In this document: piece by piece, positions 1 through 12,697 of the stretch
How the letters are laid out: each line of letters opens with the position of its first letter
How positions within the stretch are numbered: the stretch's first letter is position 1
Assembly: GCF_050947875.1 (NCBI RefSeq)
Contig: NC_134574.1
Location: 109,603,969 to 109,667,968 of the forward strand
Source: Dermacentor variabilis
Taxonomy: Eukaryota > Arthropoda > Arachnida > Ixodida > Ixodidae
Direction of reading: 5' to 3'
DNA length: 64,000 nt
Notes under the pieces: model-generated
What the model was told of the DNA's origin: nothing
The model's database searches: none
Seen by the model: only the letters and a program-made list of their open reading frames with translations
Program-made: the position numbers and the translations under genes

Positions 1-3000
1 ATTATTACGCCGGTAAGCCCATCTTTAAAAGAAAAATTGTCATAAAAGTGTGAGATTACACTGGCACGGTGTGGCAACGCTATTTAGGCATATTCCTCAC
101 CCTTTATTAGGTTATTTGCACAATATATTTCTTGAAATATTTTACAGAGACCCTCTGTGCGTCTTCAGCTATTGTAGCCGACTGCTGGTGCTTCGAAAAT
201 ATTCGTAATTATGCCTGAAAATATTGTTTTCCGCTCCCACCTCATCTTCCTTTAGAAGAAAATGCGTAGCGCCATGCCAACGCGGTCATCCGCGGAAAAT
301 TAAAGCCCTTTCTCTAGAGCACAGGACGAGCTTTGTCCTGTGTACTGTGGCGGGCCCGGGCTCGACTAGGGCCCGCCATATTAAGTCGGGGCCCGACCCA
401 GACCCATGGCTCCAATTCCGGGCCCGAGCCGGGCTCGTGTCTGTCTCACCAGGCCGTGACTATATGAAAAGTCCAGGCCCCTACCGCCTGAGGTACTTAG
501 TCTATAGGTGCCTTAAAACTGTCATTGCTTCGGCGGTGTGTTCGAAGACATTGGGATAAAAGTGCACGCAGCGACAATAAAACACCGCCAACAACATTTT
601 CCTACAAAGCACGCGTATATAGCTAATCAGAAAAGGGCCGACAGAAGCTAAAACCTGGGTTAAACTTTTCTGACGAAGCATTTTGTTGTGCACAAGGGTG
701 CAGAACTCTTGCGTTGACTCCGTGTTGCAAACCCCATAGAATTATGCGCAGCGGTGAAACGTGCGACAGTGTCGCCAGTAGTCCAAGTGTTGACACGATA
801 ACGAGGTCTATCAAGACTGCTAATCGGCCTACAATGTCGAATTCCCGCTTAACAATAGTTCAGGGGAAACGCAAGGGACAAAGAAAGGAAGAACACAACA
901 ACACGAACGCTCGTTGAATGCCAGCTGGTCGCACGCTTATCTGACAATATGCGGAGGCGACATGCCACCGTACGCGGAGTACGACACAACAGCTGCTGCA
1001 CAACGGGAACAGCGCCGTGACAGACACCTTCCGTGTCGCTGCGCTGTCGGGAACTTTAGCAACGGCATTACTGATGTCGCTGCTCGATGAGGTACGAGGT
1101 GAGACCGACGGAAAAGAAAATGGTCAACATTTTGGCGTTTGGCGGCGCCATATTTTAGCCCAACGTTCACTGTTCTCTCCTCCCAGACCAGCGTTTGCAC
1201 CGCGGTGTGGTAAGCACACAACTTCTGAATAGGCTAAAGCGTGAACGCGCGACGCTAATGGCCGCTGTAGGCTGATTAAGCGGATAACGAGGGGGACTCA
1301 TTTTGTTACACTGCGCGGAACACGATGGAGCACTGGGTAGCCCGGTCTCCTACCCTGCGTGAGGGTGACTTGGCTTGGACGCTTTTGCTGCTAAACGCAA
1401 CCTTCCAAGTCTACGAATGCGCGTACTGGGACGGCATGATGGCGGTGGGGCGAGCGCCCCTTCTTTCTCCTAATTGCTATCGCAATCAAATGGCTCCTGT
1501 GAAAGTTTATGCAGAAAGAAAGACTTAAAATTTGTTGGCACAAAAGCAGCTTAATGTTCAAATACGCATATTCTGACTTTGGCGCGAAAGAAATTGATCG
1601 GCAATGCACTGTCACACCAACCCACATGTGAGCCATGCAATGACTAAATAATTCTCATGCATGAATGTAACGCTCATGAAGAACACCGCAAATGCTGTTA
1701 AGGCGGAAGCTATCTATGCGTACTGTGGTGGCCCTAAAGTAGCCGTCAATGCAGCGCGATAAATAAAAAAGCGGCAAAAGGACGCAACTGGAATAAAATA
1801 ATCGTATCAAGAGCCACGAAATAGTGTAATCGTAAAAATCGGTAACAGCCAGACCATATCAAGCGCGTTATGCAGTATATTTTTTTCCCCCGAGAACAAA
1901 GTTTGTTTTCAAAGCGCAGCTCTAAGGCACCCATTCCTCCTAAGAGCGTCGGCGTCAGCGTCATCGGCGTAATCGAAAGAACGAGCACAGCGAAGGATGA
2001 AAGAGCGAACGCGGAGCGCAGCGAGTGGTGAAAGACGACGACAGCGAAGAGAGCGCGAGGAGGAAAGTGGAGGGGCAGGGTGCAGCGGAAGAGCGGAACC
2101 ATGAGGCGGAAAGCTAAGGAGGAGGGCATCGCGAAAACGTGAAAAGAAAAGCGTATAGTGCCGCGCAAGACGGCCTCTGCGGTGACGTCGGCTACGAGAT
2201 GGCGCCAGAGTAGCGCGCGTCGTCTGTTCACCGATGACGGCACCGATACCTTATATGGAAACAAAGCACTCCATGAGCGGAAGCCTCTCTGCGGCGGCGG
2301 CTGCTGTGAATCGCGCCTGCGCGTAACCCACGCGCTGCTTCTCACGATATTCCGACTAGCGAGGCAGTGGCGCCGCACTGAATTAATCGCTCCGTTTGCA
2401 ACGTGCCACACGAGACACATTGTCCGCGCCAGCCCATATATCGCGAAATGAAAACAGATATAGAGCTGCGCTCGAATTTTGGATCGGGGAGCATCGTAAT
2501 CGTGGGTGATTCTATTAGTAACAAAGCCACAAAAATAATTAGAGTACGTTTTACATAGAGAAATAAAAGAAGAATTAAAACTCTTTTTACGGTTTTTGGT
2601 AAGGTAATTACCGGCCAGTTCGTTGCTACAGACTAACTATAGGCCCGGGCAGGGCTCCAGTCCTCCTCCTCCATTCATTGCATTCCATTCACTCCAACTA
2701 GCCCAGCTTTCTATCCTGAGAGCTTTTGCGGCAGATAAACTGCGCATAACTTCGCCATTTCGTAGCTTCTTTTCGGTCATTTCTCGCTTTGGCTTCCGTC
2801 ATAGCATTCCAACGTTAAATGTCCGGGCACTAAGCACTGTCTCCACTTCCGCGCAGCGATTTCCAGCGACTTGCCCGTACTGCGAGTACCTAGCTCGCTC
2901 ATGCTCTTTTCGGAGCTCGTTAAAATGGTTTGACGCTAAGCATTTTGCCGAGACTAAGATCCTGAGTTCGTGACCTCTTCTATAAGTCCAGAAACCTTAA

Positions 3001-3679
3001 GCGCGCCTCTAATAACGCTCTTAAAGTGAACGAACCTGAGAGACCTTCAACAGACAGTTTCTACCGTGAACTGCTTCCTTTTTGTCCTTCCGTCTTTCAA
3101 TCTCCCCTCTCTCGTACTCCGAGCATTTCGGTTAAATGCCTCTAAATTGTCCTACGTTGATCTCCTTGTTCAGATACAGAAAAAGAATATATCCGCTAGT
3201 TCTAGAAGAAAAAGGTACATATATAAGCAAGTTGAAAGAAGGCAATTGAGATTATTACGAAAGGTCAGTTTGCTTGAAGGACTCCCCCCCCCCACCTCCC
3301 CTAACAGCCAGAAAAAAAAAATGAGATCTCTCCTTTCTCGATAACACAGATCTGCAATGGCCAAGAACCGCATTTGCAGGCTCATCACTCCTGAATTAAG
3401 ACTCTTTGAACACTTCTGAAATTCTTACTGGTCGGGCCATCCCATTGCCAACTTCCTCCCCATGTTCCCTCGTATTCTATTTGCCCTACGTTGGCATTTT
3501 TTTTTCCTCGGCTCTTTGTTCGCTCCACGACTTGCTCCTCCATCATCTGCTGCACGGTATGTCAGCCGCAAGTTGTTGATAATGGAATCTAAACTTCTCG
3601 AGCATATTGCATGCTATTTCATCCAAATATATGTATACATGCAGAGGCGACTGCCCTTTAGTTCGCGCCGCACAAGCTA
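1..3679. other. Gene-poor stretch with dispersed repeats
   Basis: I see no convincing gene here. Open frames are short, show no recognisable domains, and overlap one another on both strands. About 330-470 is rich in GGGCCC and GGCCCGAG palindromic motifs. About 1930-2510 is a GC-rich repeat-like block with an AT-rich 3' flank, and its last part (2436-2510) recurs in inverted orientation near 34.95-35.04 kb. The stretch ends at the inverted-repeat boundary at 3680. Confidence 0.5.
2436..2510 (+). repeat. Dispersed repeat, copy 1
   Basis: The stretch containing CGCGAAATGAAAAC, then GAGCTGCGCTCGAA, then a GGGAGCATCGTAAT-like segment is found again, diverged and inverted, at about 34958-35036. 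Two copies 32 kb apart in opposite orientation mark an interspersed element. I cannot assign a family. There is no coding content. Confidence 0.6.
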
Positions 3680-3696
3680 CATCCCTTACAAAAATT

Positions 3697-4660
3697 TTTA
3701 TAGAAAGTCCATAGACAGTCTATAGACATTTGTCTATGAAGTCTATAGACTGTATATAGACATTTCTTTAGACTAGTCTATAGACAGTCTATAGATTTAT
3801 GGCCATACACTTTTTATAGACTAGTCTATAAAAAGTCTGAGTCTATAGACTGTCTATAGACATTTCTTTAGACTAGTCTATAGACAGTCTATAGACTTAT
3901 GGCCATACACTTTTTATAGACTAGTCTATAAAAAGTGAGTCTATAGACTGTCTATACACAGTCTATAGACAGTCTATAGACTTATGGCCATACTTTTTAT
4001 AGACTAGTCTATAAAAAGTCTGAGTCTATAGATTGTCTATAGACTGTCTATAGACTTAGGGCCATACACTTTTTATAGACTAGTCTATAAGAAGTCTGAG
4101 TCTATAGACTGTCTATAGACGGTCTATAGACTTATGGCCATACACTTTTATAGACTAGTCTATAAAAAGTCTGAGTCTATGGACTGTCTATACACTGCCT
4201 ATAGACAGTCTAGAGACTTATGGCCATACACTTTTTATAGACTAGTCTATAAGAAGTCTGAGTCTATAGACTGTCTATGGACAAGTGTATAGGCTTACAG
4301 TTCTACTTTTGTAGACTGAAGTCTATAGAATGTCTACAGATGAGATTTGTCCGTAGCCATTTTATACACTTCAGTCTACAAAAGTAGAACTATATATACA
4401 GTTCTACTTTTGTAGACTGAAGTCTATGGAATGTCTATATACAAATGTATACAGATAGTCTATAGACATTCTATAGACTTCAGTCTACAAAAACAGAACT
4501 TTATAGTCCGATACACCTTTTTTCTATGACATTCTGCAGACATTTGTTAACAAATATGAATTTTTTTTAATCTATAGGCACTCTATATACACAGACATCT
4601 TATAGACAAGTCTACAAAGAGTGTATAAGGCCATAACTCCATAGCGGCTATCTACAAGTT
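3697..4660. repeat. Left subterminal palindromic tandem array
   Basis: The unit contains TTATGGCCATACACTTTTT, then AGACTAGTCTATA, then AGTCTGAGTCTATAGAC. The GGCCATAC word recurs near 3802, 3900, 3983, 4051, 4136 and 4222, giving spacings of about 70-100 bp. Almost every unit contains one or more perfect GTCTATAGAC or TAGACTAGTCTA palindromes. The inner part (4299-4500) switches to a second family with 24-bp perfect inverted arms beginning AGTTCTACTTTT (4299-4322 against 4368-4391), repeated at 4400-4423 and about 4478-4500. Confidence 0.85.
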
Positions 4661-7600
4661 AGTTTAAATTTTTGTTTACATGCGGTAGCAAAAAGTTTTG
4701 AATGTATTTATGCATGTGCGCCTGTTCCTTTTCATCTGCACTTATGCATTACCGTTAGTAGATTAATAATGCTTCTGAACCAGCTGTACTTTCATATATG
4801 TTGCACAAACAGAAAGAATTTATATAGTGCTGAATCATGCAGTGCGAAAAATAAAACAAATGCGCCAGCAATGCATTCACCGTTTTTATTGCTCGATATA
4901 ATAGATGAATTCCTTAAATTCATGTTGTATGCTATTATGGAAACAGATTAAATATTTACACTACTCCTTGGCAAGCATGGTCGCCAGGCTGGCCTTGACC
5001 TTTGTGTCATTAGACCCAAAGTTGCTGCAGGTGTATGCTGCAAATAAGTAGATGCAGCAATATGAGGCAAAAATAACAAGTGTATATTCTTTGTGTGTTC
5101 ATTAAGCAGCTTAATATATTTGCTCAAACCATCTAAGTCAATACTTAATGCGGTTTAACTATGACTAATGGCTGCTTGTCAATACAAATCAGCACCTTTA
5201 TACAATGTTTTATTGCATGGTATGGTGAACAATTAAACAGTCACAACTGCTGCTCGTGCCAGCAACAGTATGTTCCCTTTTATGACAAGTTCATATATGA
5301 TGCATTATTGTACTTATCCCAAATGGTCTCTATATTTATTGCTGAAACGTTACCCAGTTGGGCTGTCTGTACATTTTTTTTTGGCTGGTAGTTAAGTATG
5401 CCCGTGCAAAGGGATATTTTCAGAAGACGTGACTGGAATATTCACAGTATCATGCCTAAGATTGTAATTTATTTTGCTTAATACACATTTAAATGTCTTT
5501 CTCATACTTTTAAATGAATGGGTGATTGGCCATAACTTCAACGGAAGGCAGATGGGCTGATTGTATCGATATGGTCACTTAATTTGTTACAGGTAATGAG
5601 GCCTCTTGGGCGTGCTAACAGGTTTCCAAGTTAGGTATACCACATGAGCACCCGAAATACCACACGAGCACTTTGTGTCATGGCACGACAGATATGCACC
5701 TCCTAGGAAACAGAACTGATAGTATAGTTCGAATGAATTCTATTACAGTAAATTATTTAAGGTGCTTTGAAAGATGCAAATTTTTTCTAGGCTATCGAGG
5801 TTCAGGACGTTTAGTTAACGCAAAAAAAACACATATTGAGTAAGAAATGCCTTGTCAGTAAGCTTGATTTTCTTTTATTTTTCAATAAATGGAACCAATT
5901 TCCTTCAATTTTTATCAGGTGAAACGTTTTAAAAATATATTTAACTCAGAGATTCTCTGGAAACTTTGTATGACATATAACAAGACAGCATACCTATGTG
6001 GCCATTTTAAAATTTCCCGATCTTTTTCCAAGCCTTCCCTGGCTGTTTTCATGAAAATTTTCTGGCAATCTATGACGCCTGCAGCTTAAGTGTAATAAAA
6101 AAAATATTGTGGTTTAATGCTTGCCAAGTACTGCCAGTCCATAATATTTAGATAAAACGAATAACACGTCAGTCACTTGACATGCAGTATTAGATTCAAC
6201 TGACTTGAATCCCTTGATTAATAAAGCTGACAAGGGCTTCGGTAAGTTCGTAATTGATGGCCACACGAGTACAGCACGGAAGACACAGAGACACACGTAA
6301 AGCAAATGCAACAATGTGAGAAAAAACTATACAATGAGTTATACAATTAGTTATTTTTACGCTTCAATAGTAGTTTTCAATATAATTTGCTCTCATCACT
6401 TATGCCTCTAGTTAACTTTGTTTACCTCTGACTAAAGACTACATGGGAATATTAATCAGTACCATTATGATGTTTCGTTATACTACAGTATGATAAGCAG
6501 TTAGAGAACCGTAATGGTCGCCGGTGCCAGCAACGGTACGTTTCGTTTTAGGACAGGTTCATGTGACACACAGTGCACTTATAAAAATAAAAGAAATGCG
6601 AGAATCCCAAACGATTCCTATAATAATACTTGCTGAAACAAAGATACCCGGCTGGACTGTGCACATTTTTTCAGGTGTTAATACAATATGCCCGTGCCGA
6701 ACGAACATGCTCAGCATACTGACTGAAGTTTTGAACAATCACGTTAAGATTTGCAATTTATTTCCGCTTAGAACAGTCTGCAATGCCTCTTTTCTCATAC
6801 TTCGAGATGAATACATTTGCCACACTTTCAGTAGAATGCACATGAATGGGGGCGTACTGATCAGGTTACTTATCAACTAAAACATGTTACGATCTCTTAG
6901 GTGTGTTGATAAGGGTAGAACAAATGCAATGCCCACTGAATTATTTGAATAATCTGTGCGTTATCTACTTAGAAAAGACCACCAAATTGATAATCTGGCT
7001 CTTTTTTCTTTTGTACAGCGCATATTGTATGCAGTCTGTCCAAGACGACGGCGCTACATGCAACAGTAATGAAAACCGGAACACTTATTACGCACGACAA
7101 TGGCTTCATACCATGCACGATTAGCACAATGCGAATCTGCGCCAGCAGCTGCCTTGTGATCAAGAGCACGTAAACTGCAGAACGCCGAAGCATCGGAAGC
7201 CACTTAACGCTTTTCATATAGCTCGAAAGATAACTTCTGCTGCTAAATTGTTTAAAAAAGAGACAAAAACCAAATCTTCCAACTACCGTCAAACGCAATG
7301 CCTTCAGTTTGAAACGTGTAAAGGTGTTCCCGGAGCGACTAATTTATTGTTCTCTAATTTTTTCGGCTAAGTTGCGGAGCTGCAAGTGACTAAGCTTATC
7401 GCAGGTTTCATGCTCCAAAAGCGTTTGTGGTTGCATATAAATAGATTGGGTGAATCTAGAGATTTCTACTAGATATTTCTTCAAGTCTCGTGTTTTGCTT
7501 GCTGTAACTTCCCAAAATTATTTAGATTGGTTGCCAGGAACCTTAAAAATACTGCTACTTTTAAACTATGCGAAAACGGCAGCGCACACACTGCTGATGC

Positions 7601-8826
7601 ATGCCCCGCAAACACGGCCTTTCATCCGAGTACGCTAGCAGTTATTCAACTATGCCTGTCTGTTTGAAAATTCTTGATGCTAACACAATTTCGAGATATA
7701 TGCGTAAAGCGTGTCACGAGAATTTCGCTACACATACGGTGCAGCATTCATCGCGGCCGGATCAAGCGCCACTAAATGAGATCTACCACACTGGCTGCCC
7801 AACACACACAATCCGCTTAGTGGTAGCTCAGTATCAAGTTAAAACATGGTGTACTTCCTTTTTTACGCACCTAAGCTATAATGATAAAATCAACAAGCAC
7901 GAGCGATCGCTCGCCGTAAAACATTCCGTATAGTAGAAGCGAGAACAAGAGCGCGTTATCAAGCCATGTCAACGACAAACCGACACTATACCCGAGTCGC
8001 CTGCGCTACATGCAGCCGGTTCGCGCTACGAAATGCGCTCACATAATCATGAGGTATTGACGCAAAACGTCTTTGATAAAGCTTACCATTCAATGTAGTT
8101 GACGTGTGATGCCACAAAGAAGACACGCATACACAGACACCAACGTTCAGGGAGACACCGCACACCGGCACAACCGTTTACGTGCCTGGCGCACTCGTTG
8201 AGACGGCGCACCGCCGCGCATGCGCAAGAGCTCCGAGCATGCGCAGGAGCTCCGCGCGGAGGGCGTGCGCGCTCGGAGGAGTGTGAGCGCCTTTTCCTCC
8301 TTCATTTTTTTCTTTGTCTCTTTCTCTCTCTCTGATGCGCCATGCGCGCCGGAACGGGTGGCTTTTCTTTTCCGCTATGCATTTTTTTCGTGGACGAAGG
8401 ATATGCGCTGGCAGGTTGTATGACAAACGCTGTGGGCTATCGTATGAGACTGGAACGCTAACGTGAATGCGCTGTTTGTAAAAGCCGTTACGGTGCCCTT
8501 CAGACGTTTTAGACGCATTATTGTCAGCGTCGATGAGTAATACAGCGTATTTGTAGCATATATTCCAGCGTACCGCCAAATGTGATGTCCGCACGTATGT
8601 TAGTGCTAATTTTCTGTTCCGATGATAGGTCAAAGCAATCAGTACAGCATTGAGGTACTCATATGCGTGGCTGCGCAGGCATACCGCCGGCGAAATACTG
8701 GGTGGGCTCAGAGAATTCGGCACCTATTTTAAGTGAATGAGAAACGTTGATGAGTTTATAGTGCAGGATATTAGGCAACAAAAGTCGCCCGATGTTAGTG
8801 ACGCAGCCGAGATATGAAGACAATGT
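4661..8826. other. Interior of the large inverted-repeat element, no gene recognised
   Basis: This is AT-rich sequence with no recognisable protein domain. About 5255-5530 and about 6515-6830 are diverged direct copies of each other. Shared landmarks are GTGCCAGCAAC, then a TTGCTGAAAC segment, then a GGCTG....GT.CACATTTTTT segment, then TATGCCCGTGC, then TTTCTCATACTT. The duplicate may be the remains of an element-specific sequence. About 8210-8330 is GC-rich with a polypyrimidine tract. Confidence 0.45.
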
Positions 8827-8852
8827 GAGAGAGAGAGAGAGAGAGAGAGAGA
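8827..8852. repeat. (GA)n microsatellite
   Basis: An uninterrupted GA run lies just beyond the 3' side of the minus-strand non-LTR retrotransposon. It may represent the simple-repeat 3' tail of that element, read as (TC)n on its sense strand. Confidence 0.8.
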
Positions 8853-8941
8853 CAACTTCATGTAGTCGCCTGCAGAACGACACCATGACTAAATGGCGCC
8901 GTGACGCGGGCCCTGACGTCTTCTCAGCGGGTGGTCTCTAC

Positions 8942-11900
8942 TCAACTCCAGCGCGTGTTACTCCCGCGGTTGGTCGCCCTGTGGGGCAACGTTCCGTCGG
9001 TTTCGCTCGGCCGTTGTCTTTCAAGAGCCGCCGAGACCTGCTGGACGGCCCAGGTTTGGCTTTCGTGGCCGTAGCATTCCGCCGCAGCCGCGAGTCGCGG
9101 AGGAATCGTTGTACTTGTCGAAGCCTCATTGGGGAACTTGGTGCAATCCCATAGGATGTGCGTCAGGGTGGCCCTCTCCCGCTGGCACACGCGGCACACA
9201 TCACTCACATATAATTTAGGGTATAGATGAGTCATTAATACTGGGGTGGGTAAAGAACCAGTTTGCAATTGTCTGAACAGCACCGCCTCCGCTCGGCTCA
9301 GCCCCGGGTGCGGGGGTGGGAAAGTCCTTCGAGCGAGGCGGTAGAACTGGGTAAGTTCGTTGAACGTCGTAATGCGGTCCTTGGCACTACACCACGTTGG
9401 ACGGTCGGTTGCAGCGGCGCGGTTGGTTAGCGCTCGCGCCACTGCGTGTGCCGTCTCGTTGTGGTTATCGTGCTTCTCGGACGCATCGGTGCCCGCGTGC
9501 GCCGGGAACCACTTGATTCTAATACACCGATTCTGTCGTTGCAGGTCAGCCGAGCACAGAACGCGCACAGCCTCACCACACACTTTGCCCTTTGCATAAT
9601 TCCGCACTGCACTTCGGGAATCGCACAACACCGTCTGGCACCCGGGGTCGGCAATGGCCAGGGCAATGGCCACCTCCTCCGCCTGACACGCCTCGCGGAC
9701 CCGTAAGCTCGCCGCTGCCCTCGTCGCGCCGGACGACGCCTCGATGACGGTAGCTACGAACGCCGCGCAGTCTCCCTGGTATTCTGCCGCATCCACGAAC
9801 CTTGCGTGCTCGTCCTTGGCGTGAAAGTCGATGAGGGCCTTGGCCCTCGCCGCTCTTCTCTCCTTGTTGTACTCCGGGTTCATGTTTCTCGGGATGAGGT
9901 CCACCCGAATCCGGCGCCGGGTTCCGTCCGGGACAGAAACGTCGCTACTCGCCGCTTTCGCTCCGGGCGTGAAGCCCAAGTATTGAAGTATGCGCCTGCC
10001 GGCTTCGGTCATAGAGAGCCGCTCCAGCTGGGCGGTTCGTTGCGCTTCCGCAATTTCGTCGAGGGTATTGTGTACCCCCAGGCTCAGGAGCTTGTTGGTG
10101 CTCGTACACTCGAGTAGTCCGAGCGCCGCCTTGTAAGCTCGGCGTATCAGGGCGTCGATTTTATTCCTTTCACATTGCATCCAGTTGTGGAAGGCTGCAA
10201 CGTAGGTGACGTGGCTGATTACGAAGGAGTGCACAAGCCGAATCAAGCTTTCCTCCTTCATCCCGGCCTTGCGGTTGGCGACCCGTCTGATGAGACGTAT
10301 TGCGTTGGTAATCTTGGCTGTAAGGCGGGAAATAGTCTCGCCGTTGCCCCGTCGCTTGTCTATGATCATGCCGAGCACCCGGATTTTGTCGACCTCCGGG
10401 ATCACGTGGCCGTTCCTCGTCACGATCTTGATGGCCTCGTAATCCCTCGCTTCGCTCCTCTTACGTCTGACGTATTTCGGTGGTAACACCAGCAGTTCTG
10501 ACTTGCTCGGTGAGCAGATCAAACCAGAACCGTTCAGCTGGTCTTCAATCGCGTCGACGGCTTCTTGCAGCGTGCTCTCAATGTGACCATCGCTGCCTCC
10601 CGGAACCCACAGCGTGATGTCATCGGCGTAGATGGTGTGCCGGACGCCCTCGACGCGAGAGAGTCGCTTGGCCACCCCGATCATGACGAGGTTGAATAAC
10701 AACGGCGAGATGACCGAGCCTTGGGGGGTCCCGACACTGCCGAGCCTCTTCTCTTGGAGCCGTAGATCGCCGGCGCAGAGCTCAGTAGTCCGTCCCGTCA
10801 GAAAGTCCTTGATATAATTGTATGTTCTTGCGCCCATGTTGAGTCTGGACACCTGGGCTAGGATGGCAGAGTGCTTCACCTTGTCGAAGGCGCTCTGCAG
10901 GTCCAGCCCCAGAATGGCCTTGTTGTCTTTCGTTAGGGTATCTTCGTCAATTATATCTTTCTTCAACAGAATCATCGCGTCTTGGGTGCCGAGGGAACGC
11001 CGAAACCCGATGATCGTGGTGGGGTATAGTCCCGACTCCTCCAGGTAATCCTGCCACCTACACATGAGGACGTGCTCCAACACCTTGCCCACGCAGGACG
11101 TGAGCGAGATGGGCCGGAGGTTGTCCGTGTTCGGCGGCTTGCCTGGTTTGGGGATGAGTATGGTCTTGGCAGTCTTCCACTGCTGGGGCAGTGACCCCGC
11201 ACTCCAGCACTTGTTGTAGTAACCGGTGAGGTTTTCGATGGCCACATCGCTGAGGTTCTTGAGCGCTCTGTTCGAGATGTGATCCGGGCCGGCGGCCGAC
11301 TTGCTGTTTAGTTCGTGCAGGGCCGCTCGCACCTCCTCGACGCTGATGTCGCGGTCAAGCTTCTCGTTGGCTTGACCGCCGTACTCAGGATGCCTTTCCG
11401 TGGGTGTAACCGGAAGATACTTGCTGTTTATGCGTCTGATTACTTCAGTTTCCCCGTTTTCCTTGACTGCTCTGTGAATGATCTTTGCGAGGCGGTCGCG
11501 TTGGTGGGACTTTGTTTTAGTCTCGTCGAGCAGATGCCGCATCAAGTTCCAGGTTTTGCCGCTATGCATCTGCCCGTCCGCAGCATTACAGATTTCGTTC
11601 CATTGTTGCGTGCAGAGCAGCCGACAATGAACTTCGATGGCGCGATTCAGCTCCGCCACCTTCTTCCTTAGGCGCCGATTTAGTCGTTGTTTCTTCCACC
11701 TGTTTAGGATAGATTGCTTTGCTTCGAATAAGTGCGCGAGACGGCTGTCAACCTTGTCGACCTGCTCATCCGTTTCTATGATTTTGGTCGCCTCCTTGAT
11801 CTTCCCCGCGATGTGAGCTGACCATTCTTCTATGTTATTGATTTCCTCCATCTCCGTTGGTAACAGGCTACGGAAGGCATCCCAATCCGTAAAATAATGT

Positions 11901-12697
11901 TTTCTGGTGTCCTCCGAGGCCTTGACCTCTTCCGGTATGATGACCTCTACGATGTAGTGGTCGCTGCCGAGCTCTGACTCCGTGTTGCGCCAGGAGATAT
12001 TCCCCTTCTCGTCGTTCTTCACGAACGTGAGGTCCGGCGTCGTATCCCTGGACACAGAGTTCCCAATCCTTGTAGGATCAGTCGGGTCTGTGATGAGGGT
12101 GAAGCCCAGGTCCAATGTGTCTTGGAACAGGTCTCGCCCCTTGGCCAATTGCTTGTTATATCCCCATGCCGGGTGTGCCGCGTTGAAGTCCCCGCAGGCG
12201 ACGAGCCTGTGAGTCCCCGCCACGGTGCTGGCTCTGTGAAGGAGCGTCTTGAATTTTTGCTTCCAGTGTGAAGGGCTACTGTAGACGTTAAGCAGAAAGG
12301 TGCTGTTCTTTTGTTTCTTGCCCGTAACGACCTCGATGAGAGTGTATTCAATTTTACTATTGTGCAACTCGTGCTCAATGAAGGTGAGTCCCTTGCGAAC
12401 CAATGTGCATATCCCTCTGCCGCCGCTGACCTTTGGAGACTTGGCGTATACGCGATAACCGGGTAGCGACACTGTATCAGTGCGAGTCTCTTGTATCATG
12501 ATTATATCAGGCTTGTTTGCTACTTGTGTTATGTGTTGCTGCAAGACGGCCTTCTTGCTAGCGAAACCGTTACAGTTCCAGTGCCAGGTCACGAGACCCT
12601 TCACTGCTGTAGTTGTTGTTGTTGCTGGAGCGGCCATGATTGTTGCTGATTGTACTGCCGCGTTATTTGCTGTATTGCGTTCGTTAACTGCTGACAC
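8942..12697 (-). CDS. Non-LTR retrotransposon ORF2: APE endonuclease, reverse transcriptase, RNase H
   Basis: This 1251-residue polyprotein would nick target DNA and reverse-transcribe the element RNA at the nick. Residues about 33-258 are an apurinic-endonuclease-like domain with QET, GDFN and a late SDHY motif. Residues about 470-760 are the reverse transcriptase, with SAAGPDHIS, the LDLQSAFD palm motif and the catalytic YADDITLW near residue 690. Residues about 975-1130 are an RNase H domain, with VDAAEY, AEEVAIALA and LCDSRSAV carrying the acidic residues. Near the C terminus CRVC...H...C forms the zinc-knuckle-like motif typical of the I/R1-type elements. The RNase H domain places it with the I-related non-LTR groups. 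The frame is intact. The start is the first ATG in the frame; it overlaps the end of ORF1 by 97 bases in another frame, so translation probably depends on reinitiation or coupling. Confidence 0.92.
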   Translation of the reverse strand: MSAVNERNTANNAAVQSATIMAAPATTTTTAVKGLVTWHWNCNGFASKKAVLQQHITQVANKPDIIMIQETRTDTVSLPGYRVYAKSPKVSGGRGICTLVRKGLTFIEHELHNSKIEYTLIEVVTGKKQKNSTFLLNVYSSPSHWKQKFKTLLHRASTVAGTHRLVACGDFNAAHPAWGYNKQLAKGRDLFQDTLDLGFTLITDPTDPTRIGNSVSRDTTPDLTFVKNDEKGNISWRNTESELGSDHYIVEVIIPEEVKASEDTRKHYFTDWDAFRSLLPTEMEEINNIEEWSAHIAGKIKEATKIIETDEQVDKVDSRLAHLFEAKQSILNRWKKQRLNRRLRKKVAELNRAIEVHCRLLCTQQWNEICNAADGQMHSGKTWNLMRHLLDETKTKSHQRDRLAKIIHRAVKENGETEVIRRINSKYLPVTPTERHPEYGGQANEKLDRDISVEEVRAALHELNSKSAAGPDHISNRALKNLSDVAIENLTGYYNKCWSAGSLPQQWKTAKTILIPKPGKPPNTDNLRPISLTSCVGKVLEHVLMCRWQDYLEESGLYPTTIIGFRRSLGTQDAMILLKKDIIDEDTLTKDNKAILGLDLQSAFDKVKHSAILAQVSRLNMGARTYNYIKDFLTGRTTELCAGDLRLQEKRLGSVGTPQGSVISPLLFNLVMIGVAKRLSRVEGVRHTIYADDITLWVPGGSDGHIESTLQEAVDAIEDQLNGSGLICSPSKSELLVLPPKYVRRKRSEARDYEAIKIVTRNGHVIPEVDKIRVLGMIIDKRRGNGETISRLTAKITNAIRLIRRVANRKAGMKEESLIRLVHSFVISHVTYVAAFHNWMQCERNKIDALIRRAYKAALGLLECTSTNKLLSLGVHNTLDEIAEAQRTAQLERLSMTEAGRRILQYLGFTPGAKAASSDVSVPDGTRRRIRVDLIPRNMNPEYNKERRAARAKALIDFHAKDEHARFVDAAEYQGDCAAFVATVIEASSGATRAAASLRVREACQAEEVAIALAIADPGCQTVLCDSRSAVRNYAKGKVCGEAVRVLCSADLQRQNRCIRIKWFPAHAGTDASEKHDNHNETAHAVARALTNRAAATDRPTWCSAKDRITTFNELTQFYRLARRTFPPPHPGLSRAEAVLFRQLQTGSLPTPVLMTHLYPKLYVSDVCRVCQRERATLTHILWDCTKFPNEASTSTTIPPRLAAAAECYGHESQTWAVQQVSAALERQRPSETDGTLPHRATNRGSNTRWS

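Noticed and set aside
1746..2420. Minus-strand frame of 224 codons
   Set aside because: Lies over repeat-like sequence shared in part with another site; no domain, no splice support.
8178..8723. Minus-strand frame of 181 codons inside the 13-kb element
   Set aside because: Low-complexity, His/Arg-rich composition, no motif; no evidence of a transposase.
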